NCBI GenBank assembly: GCA_049322755.1
Contig: JBMOQX010000072.1
Coordinates: 62,001-126,000, forward strand
Source of the DNA: DATIUV01 sp049322755
GTDB lineage: Bacteria > Pseudomonadota > Gammaproteobacteria > Burkholderiales > UBA6910
Direction: 5' to 3'
Length of the DNA stretch: 64,000 nucleotides
Below the pieces are notes generated by a model. That model worked only from the letters and a program-made list of their open reading frames with translations, was not told the DNA's origin and searched no databases. Shown piece after piece: positions 33,482-41,149 of the stretch; positions within the stretch are counted from its first letter, which is position 1; every line of letters begins with the position of its first letter. The position numbers and the translations under genes are program-made.

Positions 33482-35116
33482 TCAGCGGCGCGGCTCACCC
33501 GTGCCCCGCTCCCTCTGGGCGCCGTCGGAGACGCCGTAGGGACCGATCACCGATTCCATTTCCTTCACCACTTCGCGCGCCCGCGGCAGGCGCTGCTGGC
33601 GCCGGCGCCAGTCCACCACCGGCGGGCACTTCTTGTCGCTGTAGTAGGTGACCTGGCAGTCGAGGCAGTAATGACACTCGTTGGCGTTGATCTCGCCGGT
33701 GGGGCGGATGGCGCGCACCTCGCACTCGGTGTAGCAGATCTGGCACGGTCGGCCGCATTCCTTGCGCCGCCGCAGCCACCAGTCGAAAATGCGGAAGCGC
33801 CCCGGGATCGCCAGCGCCGCGCCCAGCGGGCACAGGTATTTGCAGAACAGCTTGCGGTTCACCGCCGACACCGCCACCAGGCCGACGGCGTAGGCGACGA
33901 AGGGCCACTCGCGGTCCAGGCGCAGCGCGAACACGGTCTTGAACGGCTCCACCTCGGCGTAGCGGGCGGCCTCGGCGATGGACTGCAGCGAGATGCCGAA
34001 CAGCACCACCAGGATGATGTACTTCACCGCCCACAGGCGCTCGTGGACGACGTCGGGAAATTCCAGCTGCGGCACCTTGAAGCGGCGCGCCAGCTGCTGG
34101 GTCAGTTCCTGCAGCGCGCCGTAGGGGCAGAGCCAGCCGCAGTAGACGCCGCGCCCCCACAGGAGCAGCGTCAGCGCGACGAACGACCAGAGGATGAAGA
34201 GCATCGGATCGATGAGGAAGTGCTCCCAGCGGAAGTCGCGGAACGCGGCGTGGACGAAGGTGAGCACGTTCATCACCGACAGCTGGGCGAGCGCGTACCA
34301 GCCGATGAACACCACGGTGAAGACGAGGAAGCCGTCGCGGGCCCAGGCCAGCAGCCGCGGGCGCTTGGCGAGCCAGTCCTGGAACACCAGGATCAGCGTG
34401 AGCACGGTGAGACCCGCCACCAGCAGCGCGACCTCGAGGGAGCGCTCCCGCCAGATCGGGACCCAGAGCGGCGCCTCGCCGGCACCGGCCGCCGGCCCCC
34501 TGGACGCGGCCGCGCCGGGCGCGAGCGGGACGGCGCTGCCCGCCGATTCCGTGCCGAGGCCGCGCGACTCCGCGACGCGGCGGGCGGCCCGGGTGAGGGT
34601 GGCGTTCTGCACCATCACGGTGATGGTGGCACCGGTGATGGTGTCCACCTGCTGGTGCCCCGGCCGCGGCGCGCCCACGGCGATGGGGGCGAGCGCCGAC
34701 TTGCCCAGGTACTGGTCGGTGAAACGCTTGAGCCGCTCCGGCGTGATGCCGATGGCGAGGATCGGCTCGTCGTGATGGACGATCTCGACGCCGACGATGC
34801 GCCCGGCGAGGTCCAGCCCCACCAGCGTGTTGATGGGCCGCCCCGAGTAGGCCGGGATGCGCGCGATGTCGGCGGTCTCGAACACGTAGCCGACGAGCCG
34901 GCCGTCGCGGAAAACCGGCGCGGCGGGGGGATCGCCCTCCGCGGCGCCGATGCGCTCGGCCCCGGGAAAAAACGCCCGGGCCTGGGAGTGGCGCCCGTCG
35001 ACGCCCGCGGCCGCGGCGACGGCGGCCAGGCACGCGCACAGCGACAGCAGCACGGCACACGCGCGCCGCACCGCGAGCGGGCGCGCTCCGGGTGCGCGCG
35101 GCGGGCCATGGGTCAA
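33482..35116 (-). CDS. nirI: NosR/NirI-family flavo-iron-sulfur membrane protein
   Basis: 544 residues. Signal or anchor helix, then a periplasmic FMN-binding domain with DTITGATITVMVQNATL (flavin-attachment Thr) near residue 165. Six hydrophobic helices follow, with two CxxxCP motifs (YCGWLCPYGALQE, CKYLCPLGAAL), then a cytoplasmic Cys-rich end (GRPCQICYTECEVRA, NECHYCLDCQ). Known relatives feed electrons to, or activate, NosZ or nirS. Placement beside nirS and absence of nosZ favour NirI. It is shorter than typical NosR (about 720) because the region between FMN domain and first helix is reduced. The TTG start has AGGAG six bases upstream. Confidence 0.88.
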   Translation of the reverse strand: MTHGPPRAPGARPLAVRRACAVLLSLCACLAAVAAAAGVDGRHSQARAFFPGAERIGAAEGDPPAAPVFRDGRLVGYVFETADIARIPAYSGRPINTLVGLDLAGRIVGVEIVHHDEPILAIGITPERLKRFTDQYLGKSALAPIAVGAPRPGHQQVDTITGATITVMVQNATLTRAARRVAESRGLGTESAGSAVPLAPGAAASRGPAAGAGEAPLWVPIWRERSLEVALLVAGLTVLTLILVFQDWLAKRPRLLAWARDGFLVFTVVFIGWYALAQLSVMNVLTFVHAAFRDFRWEHFLIDPMLFILWSFVALTLLLWGRGVYCGWLCPYGALQELTQQLARRFKVPQLEFPDVVHERLWAVKYIILVVLFGISLQSIAEAARYAEVEPFKTVFALRLDREWPFVAYAVGLVAVSAVNRKLFCKYLCPLGAALAIPGRFRIFDWWLRRRKECGRPCQICYTECEVRAIRPTGEINANECHYCLDCQVTYYSDKKCPPVVDWRRRQQRLPRAREVVKEMESVIGPYGVSDGAQRERGTGEPRR

Positions 35117-35143
35117 CGTCTGCTCCTAGCCGTGAGGTGAACC

Positions 35144-35186
35144 ATTTTAGGAGTTCACCGTCGTCGCCCGACTTAAGATGCATCAA
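35144..35186 (-). promoter_or_regulatory. Dnr-type promoter of the NirI gene
   Basis: An imperfect box (TTGAT-GCAT-CTTAA read on the minus strand, 35186-35173) is followed after 23 bases by TAAAAT (35149-35144). It points toward the NirI gene. Confidence 0.65.
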
Positions 35187-35206
35187 GAAAAAGCCCCTGC
35201 CCGTTC

Positions 35207-35249
35207 TTGATGCATATCAAGGCCGGGGTGTGATGCGCTGACATAGAGT
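35207..35249 (+). promoter_or_regulatory. FNR/Dnr-dependent cysG promoter
   Basis: A perfect TTGAT-GCAT-ATCAA box at 35207-35220, with TAGAGT at 35244-35249 after 23 bases. The -10 match is modest; the box itself is strong. Confidence 0.75.
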
Positions 35250-35307
35250 CGCCCGTAAAATACCATTTACGCGTCGCGGGATTCCCCGCGGCGGAGACGG
35301 AGGCAAG

Positions 35308-36822
35308 ATGGAACTACCGGATCAGGCCCTGCGCTCGGCGCTGGAGCCGGCCCAGCCCGGGCAATCCTTTCCGTTGTTCCTGAAGCTGCACGGTCGTCCC
35401 TGCCTGGTGGTGGGCGGCGGCGCGGTGGCCGCCGCCAAGGCTGCGGCGCTGGCGCGCTGCGGCGCGTCGGTTCGCGTGCTGGCTCCGCAACTGTGCCCGG
35501 CGCTGCGCCAGCAGGCGGACGCCGGCGAGGTCGAGTGGCACGCGGACAGTTTTCGGCCCGACGACCTCGAAGGCATGGCGCTCGCGGTGGCCGCCACCGA
35601 TCGCCGGGGCGTGAACCGCGCCGTGGCCACCGAGGCGCGGCGCCGCGGCATTCCCGTGAACGTCGTCGACGACCCGGCGTTGTCGGACTGGACCAGTCCT
35701 GCGGTGGTGGAACGGGGCCCGCTGACCATCGCGGTGGGCAGCGGCGGTGCCTCCCCGGTGCTGGCGCGGCTGGTGAAGGCGCGCATCGAGGCGTTGATCC
35801 CGTCCGCGTACGGTCGCCTGGCAGCGCTGGCGGGCGCCTTCCGCGCGGAGGCGAAGCGGCGTTTGCCCCATCCCACCGCGAGGCGCCGCTTCTGGGAGCA
35901 GGTGTTCGAGGGGCCCATCGGCGCGCTGATGCTCTCGGGGCGGGAGGATGAGGCCGGCGGCGAGCTGCGCCGCGCGCTCGAGGGCGACGCGGCGCCGGAT
36001 GCCGCGCGCGGCGAGATCTATCTCGTCGGCGCGGGCCCCGGCCATCCGGAGCTGCTCACGTTGCGGGCGCTGCGATTGATGCAGCAGGCCGACGTGGTGC
36101 TCTACGACCACCTGGTGTCGGCGGAGATCCTGGCGCTGGTGCGGCGCGACGCGCGCCGCGAATCGGTGGGCAAGGAGGCCGGGCGCCACAGCGTGCCCCA
36201 GGGCGAGATCAACGCGCGGCTGGTGGCGCTGGCGCAGCAGGGCCTGCGGGTGCTGCGCCTGAAAGGGGGCGATCCGTTGATCTTCGGCCGCGGCGCCGAG
36301 GAGATCGAGACCCTCGCCGCCCACGGCGTGCGGTTCGAGATCGTGCCGGGCGTGACCGCGGCCTCGGGCACGGCCGCTTTCGCCGGGATTCCGCTCACCC
36401 ACCGCGATTACGCGCAGTCCTGCGTGCTGGTGACCGGGCACCTCAAGGACGGCAGCCTGGACTTGGACTGGCCCGCGCTGGCGCGCCCGCGGCAGACCGT
36501 CGTCATCTACATGGGTCTCGGCGCGCTGCCGGCGCTTTGCGCCCGGCTGGTGGAGCACGGCCTGCACCCGGATACGCCCGCCGCCGTGGTGGAGAAGGCC
36601 ACCACCGCGGCGCAGCGGGTCGTCGTCGGCACGCTGGGGACCCTGGCCGGAGAGGCGCGGGCGGCCGGCCTGCAGCCGCCGGCGCTGGTGGTGGTGGGGG
36701 AGGTGGTGCGGTTGCGCGAGACGCTGCGCTGGTACGACCCGGCCGCCGCCGCGCCGCTGTCGCGCTTCCTGACGCCCGCCGCGGCGGCGCCGGCCGCGCA
36801 GCCGGTTACCTGCGCGGCCTGA
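35308..36822 (+). CDS. cysG: Siroheme synthase CysG
   Basis: 504 residues with two enzymes in one chain. Residues about 20-215 are the precorrin-2 dehydrogenase/sirohydrochlorin ferrochelatase (CLVVGGGAVAAAKAAAL NAD-binding loop). Residues about 228-480 are uroporphyrinogen-III methyltransferase (YLVGAGPGHPELLTLRAL, RLKGGDPLIFGRGAEE). Siroheme is the known entry point of heme d1 synthesis, so this Dnr-box-driven copy, divergent from the nir genes, most likely supplies heme d1 and replaces nirE, which is absent here. Assimilatory sulfite or nitrite reduction is an alternative use. The 3' end overlaps the converging gene by 17 bases. Confidence 0.95.
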   Translation: MELPDQALRSALEPAQPGQSFPLFLKLHGRPCLVVGGGAVAAAKAAALARCGASVRVLAPQLCPALRQQADAGEVEWHADSFRPDDLEGMALAVAATDRRGVNRAVATEARRRGIPVNVVDDPALSDWTSPAVVERGPLTIAVGSGGASPVLARLVKARIEALIPSAYGRLAALAGAFRAEAKRRLPHPTARRRFWEQVFEGPIGALMLSGREDEAGGELRRALEGDAAPDAARGEIYLVGAGPGHPELLTLRALRLMQQADVVLYDHLVSAEILALVRRDARRESVGKEAGRHSVPQGEINARLVALAQQGLRVLRLKGGDPLIFGRGAEEIETLAAHGVRFEIVPGVTAASGTAAFAGIPLTHRDYAQSCVLVTGHLKDGSLDLDWPALARPRQTVVIYMGLGALPALCARLVEHGLHPDTPAAVVEKATTAAQRVVVGTLGTLAGEARAAGLQPPALVVVGEVVRLRETLRWYDPAAAAPLSRFLTPAAAAPAAQPVTCAA

Positions 36823-38084
36823 CGCGTCGATACGCCCGCAGCGCCTGCAGCAGGTTGAGCCACAGCCACAGGGCGGAGGCGGCCAGCGCGGCGGTCGCAG
36901 GCGCCGCCAGTGCTTCCGGCCAACGCAATCCCGCCAAAAGGAGTGCCACGGCCGCCGCGTGCAGCACCAGCTGACCGCGGCAGCTCGCTTCCGGCAGCAG
37001 CTCGCCCGCTGTCGGCACCGCCGTCGAGGGGTCCGCGCGCCGCTGCAGATCCATCCATGTCAGGAACGGCACGATGCGGTAGAGCATTCCCGAGATCGCC
37101 AGCGAGGCGAAGCCCGCGACGAACGCGGTCGCCGCAGCGACCGCGTACGGCTCCCCGCCCGGGGCCGGCAGCCACAACGCGACCGCGGCGAGCAGCAGGC
37201 TCACGGCGAGGGCCGCCAACGCGAGGCGCCACGCCAGGGCGGACGCGTCCCGGTGGCGCCGCGACCGCCCCAGCAGCTGCCAGGTGCTCACGCCGAACAC
37301 TCCCAGCGCAGCCGCGGCAACGGTGCCGGCGAGCGCATGAACGGCGCCCGCCGCCGCTCCCGTGGCGAGGATCGCAGCGGTCATCCCGGCGAGGGCGGCG
37401 AACACCAGGGGCGCGAACCAGCGTTCGAGCCGCGGCGGGTAAGCGGGTGTGAGCTGCAGCATCGGCACCACGCGGAACGCCACGGTGGGCACCAGCAGGC
37501 CCAGCCAGCCGACGAATCCCCAAACCAGGTGCAGCGTCACCAGGGCGGGGCGCGGCGCCGAAGCGGGCAAGGCCGAGCGCGAGCGCCGCGCCCCATGCCG
37601 ACGTCATGGCGAGCGAGGCCAGCGCCAGGATCAGCGCCGTGGAGGTGGCCGAGACGACCGGCGCGGCGCGCAGCGCGCGCACCGCGATGACGACATACAC
37701 GGCGATTCCCGCCAGTGCCGTCGCCGCGCCGGCGCGCAGGAGCGGCGCGAGCCCGAGGTGGAGCCCCGACGCCAGCGTGAGCGTGCCCAGCGCCAGCAGC
37801 GCCAGCACCAGGCCGCCCGCCAGCCGCGGGCGCGTCACCGATGTGCCCACCGCCACCGGCAGGATCTGCAGCAGCGCGCCGAAACCGGTCAGGGTGACGA
37901 AGCCCAGGTTGATGAGATGCGCGGCGGCGAGGAACGGCGGCGTCCAGCGGCTCGCGAGCGCTGCGGGCCCGGCCGCCAGCAGGACGGCCGCGGCCAGCAG
38001 GGCGAACGCGGGGGCGATCAGCAGGAAGCGCAGCGGCACCGCGAAGGGCAGCGCGCCATCGGCGTGCGCTCGCGCGGGGGTCAC
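36806..38084 (-). pseudogene. NnrS-like heme-copper-type membrane protein, frameshifted
   Basis: Two frames together give one protein of about 425 residues with roughly twelve membrane helices. The first part (GTG at 38084) runs through AAHLINLGFVTLTGFGALLQ to ALALGLARFGAAP; the second continues as ALVTLHLVWGFVGWLGLLV and ends at 36806. Removing one base from the GGGG run at 37547-37550 joins them as GAAPALVTLHLV, the expected helix. Other family-like segments are AFRVVPMLQLTPAYPP and ISGMLYRIVPFLTWMD. Either the gene is broken, the sequence has an error, or slippage occurs. It overlaps DUF2249 (GTGA) and belongs to the hemerythrin-DUF2249 operon. Confidence 0.8.
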
Positions 38085-38308
38085 CCGCTCTTTTCCCAGA
38101 TCTCGATGCGATAGACGCCGTCGTCGCAGCTCACGGCGTGGTCGTAGCCGTTCTGCTTCAGAATGCGGTAGAGCGGAAACGGCTCCCGTTCCAGCAGCAT
38201 CACCACCCGCTGCCCCGGCCGGGCCCGGCACAGGGCGTCCAGCACCCGCTCCATCGGCTCGGGCGGCTCCAGCCCGCGGGCATCCACCAGCAGATAGGCC
38301 TCCACCAC
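38081..38308 (-). CDS. DUF2249 protein
   Basis: 75 residues. The small alpha/beta fold has VDARGLEPPEPMERVLDALC, then RVVMLLEREPFPLYRIL, typical of DUF2249 (TusA-like sandwich). The GTG at 38308 follows TAGGGTCC; a GTG at 38305 is equally in frame. DUF2249 proteins often accompany hemerythrin-like or NO-handling genes, as here. Function unknown. Confidence 0.85.
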   Translation of the reverse strand: MVEAYLLVDARGLEPPEPMERVLDALCRARPGQRVVMLLEREPFPLYRILKQNGYDHAVSCDDGVYRIEIWEKSG

Positions 38309-38313
38309 GGACC

Positions 38314-38766
38314 CTACTGCGGGTGCAGGACCTCGCCCACCGCGGCGGCCAGCTCGGCGGCCCGCGGGCGCAGGACGGCGTCGCACATGGGGTAGAGCAC
38401 GTTCTCCTCCTTGAGGTTGTGCTGCTGCATGAACACCAGGAGCGTTTCGCAGACCCCCAGGAACGGCGCGCGCCGGCGCGCGTCGGCGTGCCCCTGCCAC
38501 TGCTCCAGGAGCCTGCGCATCTGCGCGTGCTCGTGGCGCATCACCTGGGTGGGGCCGACGGGACCGGGGCCCGCGGCCTCGAACGCGGGAAACAGCACCT
38601 CCTCCTCGACGCGGAAGTGGCGCTCCATGGCGCCGCGAAACGCCGCCGCCGCCTCGGCGCAGGCGGTCCAGTTGTCCGCGCGCGCCGCCGCTTCGGCGTC
38701 GGCGAAAAGCCCGTCGCAGGCACGGTGATCGGCGGTGAAGAGGTGGGACAGGGAAGCGGTGGGCAT
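38314..38766 (-). CDS. Hemerythrin HHE-domain protein
   Basis: 150-residue four-helix bundle with a probable diiron site: FTADHRACDGLF near residue 14, RHFRVEEEVLFPAFE near 50, RHEHAQMRRLLEQW near 78 and QQHNLKEENVLYPMCD near 115. First gene of a unit with DUF2249 and the NnrS-like gene, directly downstream of a Dnr promoter. A role in NO or O2 binding, or in repairing nitrosylated iron sites, is inferred from context. Confidence 0.9.
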   Translation of the reverse strand: MPTASLSHLFTADHRACDGLFADAEAAARADNWTACAEAAAAFRGAMERHFRVEEEVLFPAFEAAGPGPVGPTQVMRHEHAQMRRLLEQWQGHADARRRAPFLGVCETLLVFMQQHNLKEENVLYPMCDAVLRPRAAELAAAVGEVLHPQ

Positions 38767-38798
38767 GGCGCAGGGACCGGTCAGCTCGATGGCAGGTC

Positions 38799-38840
38799 AT
38801 TCTGTTGAGCGCGACCGGCGCTCGCCTTGATATGCATCAA
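38799..38840 (-). promoter_or_regulatory. FNR/Dnr-dependent promoter of the hemerythrin operon
   Basis: TTGAT-ATGC-ATCAA at 38827-38840 is 22 bases from CAGAAT (minus strand, 38804-38799). The box overlaps the stop codon of the heme A synthase gene. Confidence 0.82.
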
Positions 38841-39820
38841 GCGCTTCCCGCGTGCGCCTTGCGAGCGCGCCGGGCGGCGACCGCCAGATGCACGGCTGCG
38901 GCCAGCAGCAGCGCGGCGACGGCGTTGTGCGCCACCCCCAGGGCGATGGGGAAGTGCCACTGCACCATCGCGGCGCCCAGACCCGGCTGCGCCGCCAGCA
39001 ATGCGGCCAGCGTCGCCGCGCCCGGCCGCAGCGGCCGCCACGCCGCGCCGTACCATGCGAGCGCCAGCAACCCCAGCGCCGCCATCGCCGCGGCGTAGCG
39101 ATGCGCCATCTGCAGCGGTGCGGCCTGGGCTGCCGGAAGCGGCTCCGCCGCCGCGGGCGCCAGCGGGTCGAGCGCGGCGGCGAGGTCGCCGGGGGGCCAC
39201 CATGCGCCGTTGCAACGCGGAAAGTCGGGGCAGCCCAGCGCCGCGCCCTTGACGCTCACCAGCGCGCCGAGCGTGATCGGGATCAGCAACAGCGCGGCAC
39301 CGGCCGCCGCCGCCAGCGCGTAGCCCCGGGGCACCGGCGCCGCTGCCGGCGGGCGGTGCAGGGCGCGCAGCCAGACGAGCGCCGCCAGCAGCAGGAACCC
39401 CCCCAGCAGGTTGCCGAGGGCGACCCATGGCGGGGCGCCCGCCGCCGTGCGCGTGCCGAGGACCGCCAGGAAAACCGTCAACGCCAGCACCGCCGCCGTC
39501 AGCGCGCGGCTCGCCGGGAAGCGCGGCGGACGCCAGGCGACGAATCCGATCGCGATCACCAGCGCCGCGGTGAGCGTGGCCGCGACACGGTGGGCGAGGC
39601 GGGCCGCGGTGGTGAGCGCGGTCCCGGTGGACGAACCCGGCGCGCCGAGGATCGCGGGGGCGGCGCGGTAGCAGTCCGGCCAGGGCTCGCAACCGATGCC
39701 GCCGGCATGCAGGCGCAGGTACGTGCTGGCCGCGACGATCACCAGCACCAGCACCGCGGCGGCGGCGGCAAGGCGGGTCATGAGCGCGGAGGAAGACGAT
39801 GTCGGCACCGGGCGGGGCAT
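38837..39820 (-). CDS. ctaA: Heme A synthase CtaA/COX15
   Basis: 327 residues with eight membrane helices; oxidises the heme O methyl group to give heme A. Histidines for the two hemes are in ARLAHRVAATLTAAL, LQMAHRYAAAM and LGVAHNAVAALLL. Two periplasmic Cys pairs, GIGCEPWPDCYRAAP and LGCPDFPRCNGAWWP, mark the cysteine-containing class. ATG at 39820 chosen, with 39781 as alternative; neither has a strong ribosome-binding site. With ctaB nearby it suggests that the adjacent terminal reductase uses heme A or O. Confidence 0.9.
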   Translation of the reverse strand: MPRPVPTSSSSALMTRLAAAAAVLVLVIVAASTYLRLHAGGIGCEPWPDCYRAAPAILGAPGSSTGTALTTAARLAHRVAATLTAALVIAIGFVAWRPPRFPASRALTAAVLALTVFLAVLGTRTAAGAPPWVALGNLLGGFLLLAALVWLRALHRPPAAAPVPRGYALAAAAGAALLLIPITLGALVSVKGAALGCPDFPRCNGAWWPPGDLAAALDPLAPAAAEPLPAAQAAPLQMAHRYAAAMAALGLLALAWYGAAWRPLRPGAATLAALLAAQPGLGAAMVQWHFPIALGVAHNAVAALLLAAAVHLAVAARRARKAHAGSA

Positions 39821-39890
39821 TCCGTGGCAGGTCGCCAGCGACGAAGCATACCGGGACTCCCGGCGCGCGGCCCGGCGGGCGCGAAAACTC

Positions 39891-39904
39891 TTGATGCGTA
39901 TCAA
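39891..39904. promoter_or_regulatory. FNR/Dnr box between ctaA and a small membrane protein gene
   Basis: Perfect TTGAT-GCGT-ATCAA. On the + side GAAGAT at 39928-39933 could serve as -10; on the - side TATGCT (39850-39845) would place the box near -60 for ctaA. It may serve both. Confidence 0.75.
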
Positions 39905-39971
39905 GGAGCGGGCCGCCGGCCCGGGCGGAAGATCGCTGCTGTCATCCATCGCCTTCACCGGAAGGATTGCC

Positions 39972-40172
39972 ATGGCGCGAGCGAGATTCTGGTTCTGGCG
40001 CGTATTCCCGCTGCTGCTGGCGCTGCTGGCGCTGGTGAGCTACGGACAGCTGGTGGCCGGTGTTACCGAGGCGTGCGGGATGCTGGGAGCGCAGTGGCTG
40101 CGGGGCGGCTGGATGCCCTCCCCGGAGCAGTTGTGGAGTGCGTCGCTGGCCGAGCGCTTCTGCGGCGGTTAG
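39972..40172 (+). CDS. 66-residue membrane protein, unknown
   Basis: One N-terminal membrane helix (WRVFPLLLALLALVSYGQLV) and a short Cys-containing tail (CGMLGAQWLRGG, ERFCGG). The AAGGATTGCC leader and an FNR/Dnr box 68 bases upstream of the ATG support expression. The longer frame upstream is not coding-like. Not recognised; position suggests a small subunit or assembly factor for the heme-copper reductase downstream. Confidence 0.65.
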   Translation: MARARFWFWRVFPLLLALLALVSYGQLVAGVTEACGMLGAQWLRGGWMPSPEQLWSASLAERFCGG

Positions 40173-40264
40173 ACCGGCTCAGGCGCTCTGCCGGCGCAGA
40201 TGCCGGCGACGAAACCGCCGGAAAGCACCATCAACGAACACCGGCGCGGCGAGCGCGTTTTTTC

Positions 40265-40306
40265 TTGATGCGCATCAAGTTAATTCCGGGGCGCGGCGCA
40301 TAGATT
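40265..40306 (+). promoter_or_regulatory. FNR/Dnr-dependent promoter of the heme-copper reductase operon
   Basis: Perfect TTGAT-GCGC-ATCAA (40265-40278), exactly 22 bases, then TAGATT (40301-40306). A short T-run upstream at 40258-40263 follows a weak GC hairpin that may end the previous transcript. Confidence 0.88.
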
Positions 40307-40380
40307 TCGCCCATTGCGCCCATCGCCCGGTCGACGGGCGGGCGCGACCGACAAGTCCACGTTTGCGAGAGGGGAGTGCC

Positions 40381-40557
40381 ATGGCCGAGACCAATCAGAC
40401 CCAGGATTTCGAGGAGATCACCGACGAGTCGATCCCAGCGCTGCAGCAGCTGCTGGACAACCCGTTCGCGCTGCTGTTCATCGGCGTCGCCATGCCGATG
40501 GTGCTCTACGTGGTGTGGGGGGTGATGGAGATCCTGAGCATCCCGGTCGCCAAGTGA
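40381..40557 (+). CDS. Small one-helix subunit of the heme-copper reductase
   Basis: 58 residues with one membrane helix (NPFALLFIGVAMPMVLYVVW) after an acidic N-terminal part. A GAGGGGAGTGCC ribosome-binding site stands before the ATG. It lies immediately ahead of subunit II, as does the small subunit IIa gene of ba3-type oxidases, so a structural subunit role is likely. No sequence motif proves it. Confidence 0.75.
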   Translation: MAETNQTQDFEEITDESIPALQQLLDNPFALLFIGVAMPMVLYVVWGVMEILSIPVAK

Positions 40558-40590
40558 CCGGGACCACGACGACAGCAGGGAGGTCGAGAC

Positions 40591-41139
40591 ATGCCCACCG
40601 CCATTGATCCGCCGAAGAACCGAGTCTGGTGGAAGGATCCGGTCGACAAGGTGGAGATCACCTGGATCGTGCTGGCCCTGATCTGGTGCCTGATCATGTT
40701 CTTCATGATGCCGTACTGGCACATCTTCGGTAAGCAGAATCTCGCCAACGAGGCCTACCGCTCGACGCCCGAGCTGTTCAGCCAGAAGACCATGGCGATG
40801 GTGGAGAAGTACACCGTCCGCACCGAGACCGAGCAGCAGATCCCGGTGGTGCGGCCGCCGGCGGGCAGCGACGTCTACCTGATCGCGCGGCTGTGGCAAT
40901 GGTGGCCGCTGCTGGAGCTGGAGGAGGGCAAGGACTACCGCCTGCACCTGATGTCGATGGACTGGCTGCACGGCTTCTCGCTGCAGCCCGAGAACATCAA
41001 CATCCAGGTGCACCCGGGCTACGACCACGTGCTCACCATCACGCCCAGCCGCGCCGGCACCTACTCCATCGTCTGCAACGAGTACTGCGGCATCAATCAT
41101 CACACGATGAGCAGCCGCCTCTACGTCGTCAAGAAATAG
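40591..41139 (+). CDS. Heme-copper reductase subunit II with CuA site
   Basis: 182 residues. One N-terminal membrane anchor (ITWIVLALIWCLIMFFMMP) and a periplasmic cupredoxin domain. CuA ligands are complete: MDWLHGFSLQPENI near residue 133 gives the first His, and CNEYCGINHHTMSSRL near 163 gives C-x3-C-x3-H-x2-M. It takes electrons from a soluble cytochrome c or cupredoxin and passes them to subunit I. Length and the single anchor fit B-type oxidases and the NorS subunit of sNOR. Confidence 0.92.
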   Translation: MPTAIDPPKNRVWWKDPVDKVEITWIVLALIWCLIMFFMMPYWHIFGKQNLANEAYRSTPELFSQKTMAMVEKYTVRTETEQQIPVVRPPAGSDVYLIARLWQWWPLLELEEGKDYRLHLMSMDWLHGFSLQPENINIQVHPGYDHVLTITPSRAGTYSIVCNEYCGINHHTMSSRLYVVKK

Positions 41140-41149
41140 GGGGAGACTC

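Noticed and set aside
40244..40263. GCGC hairpin followed by TTTTTT as terminator
   Set aside because: The stem is only about four base pairs; it is noted with the following promoter but not listed as a terminator.
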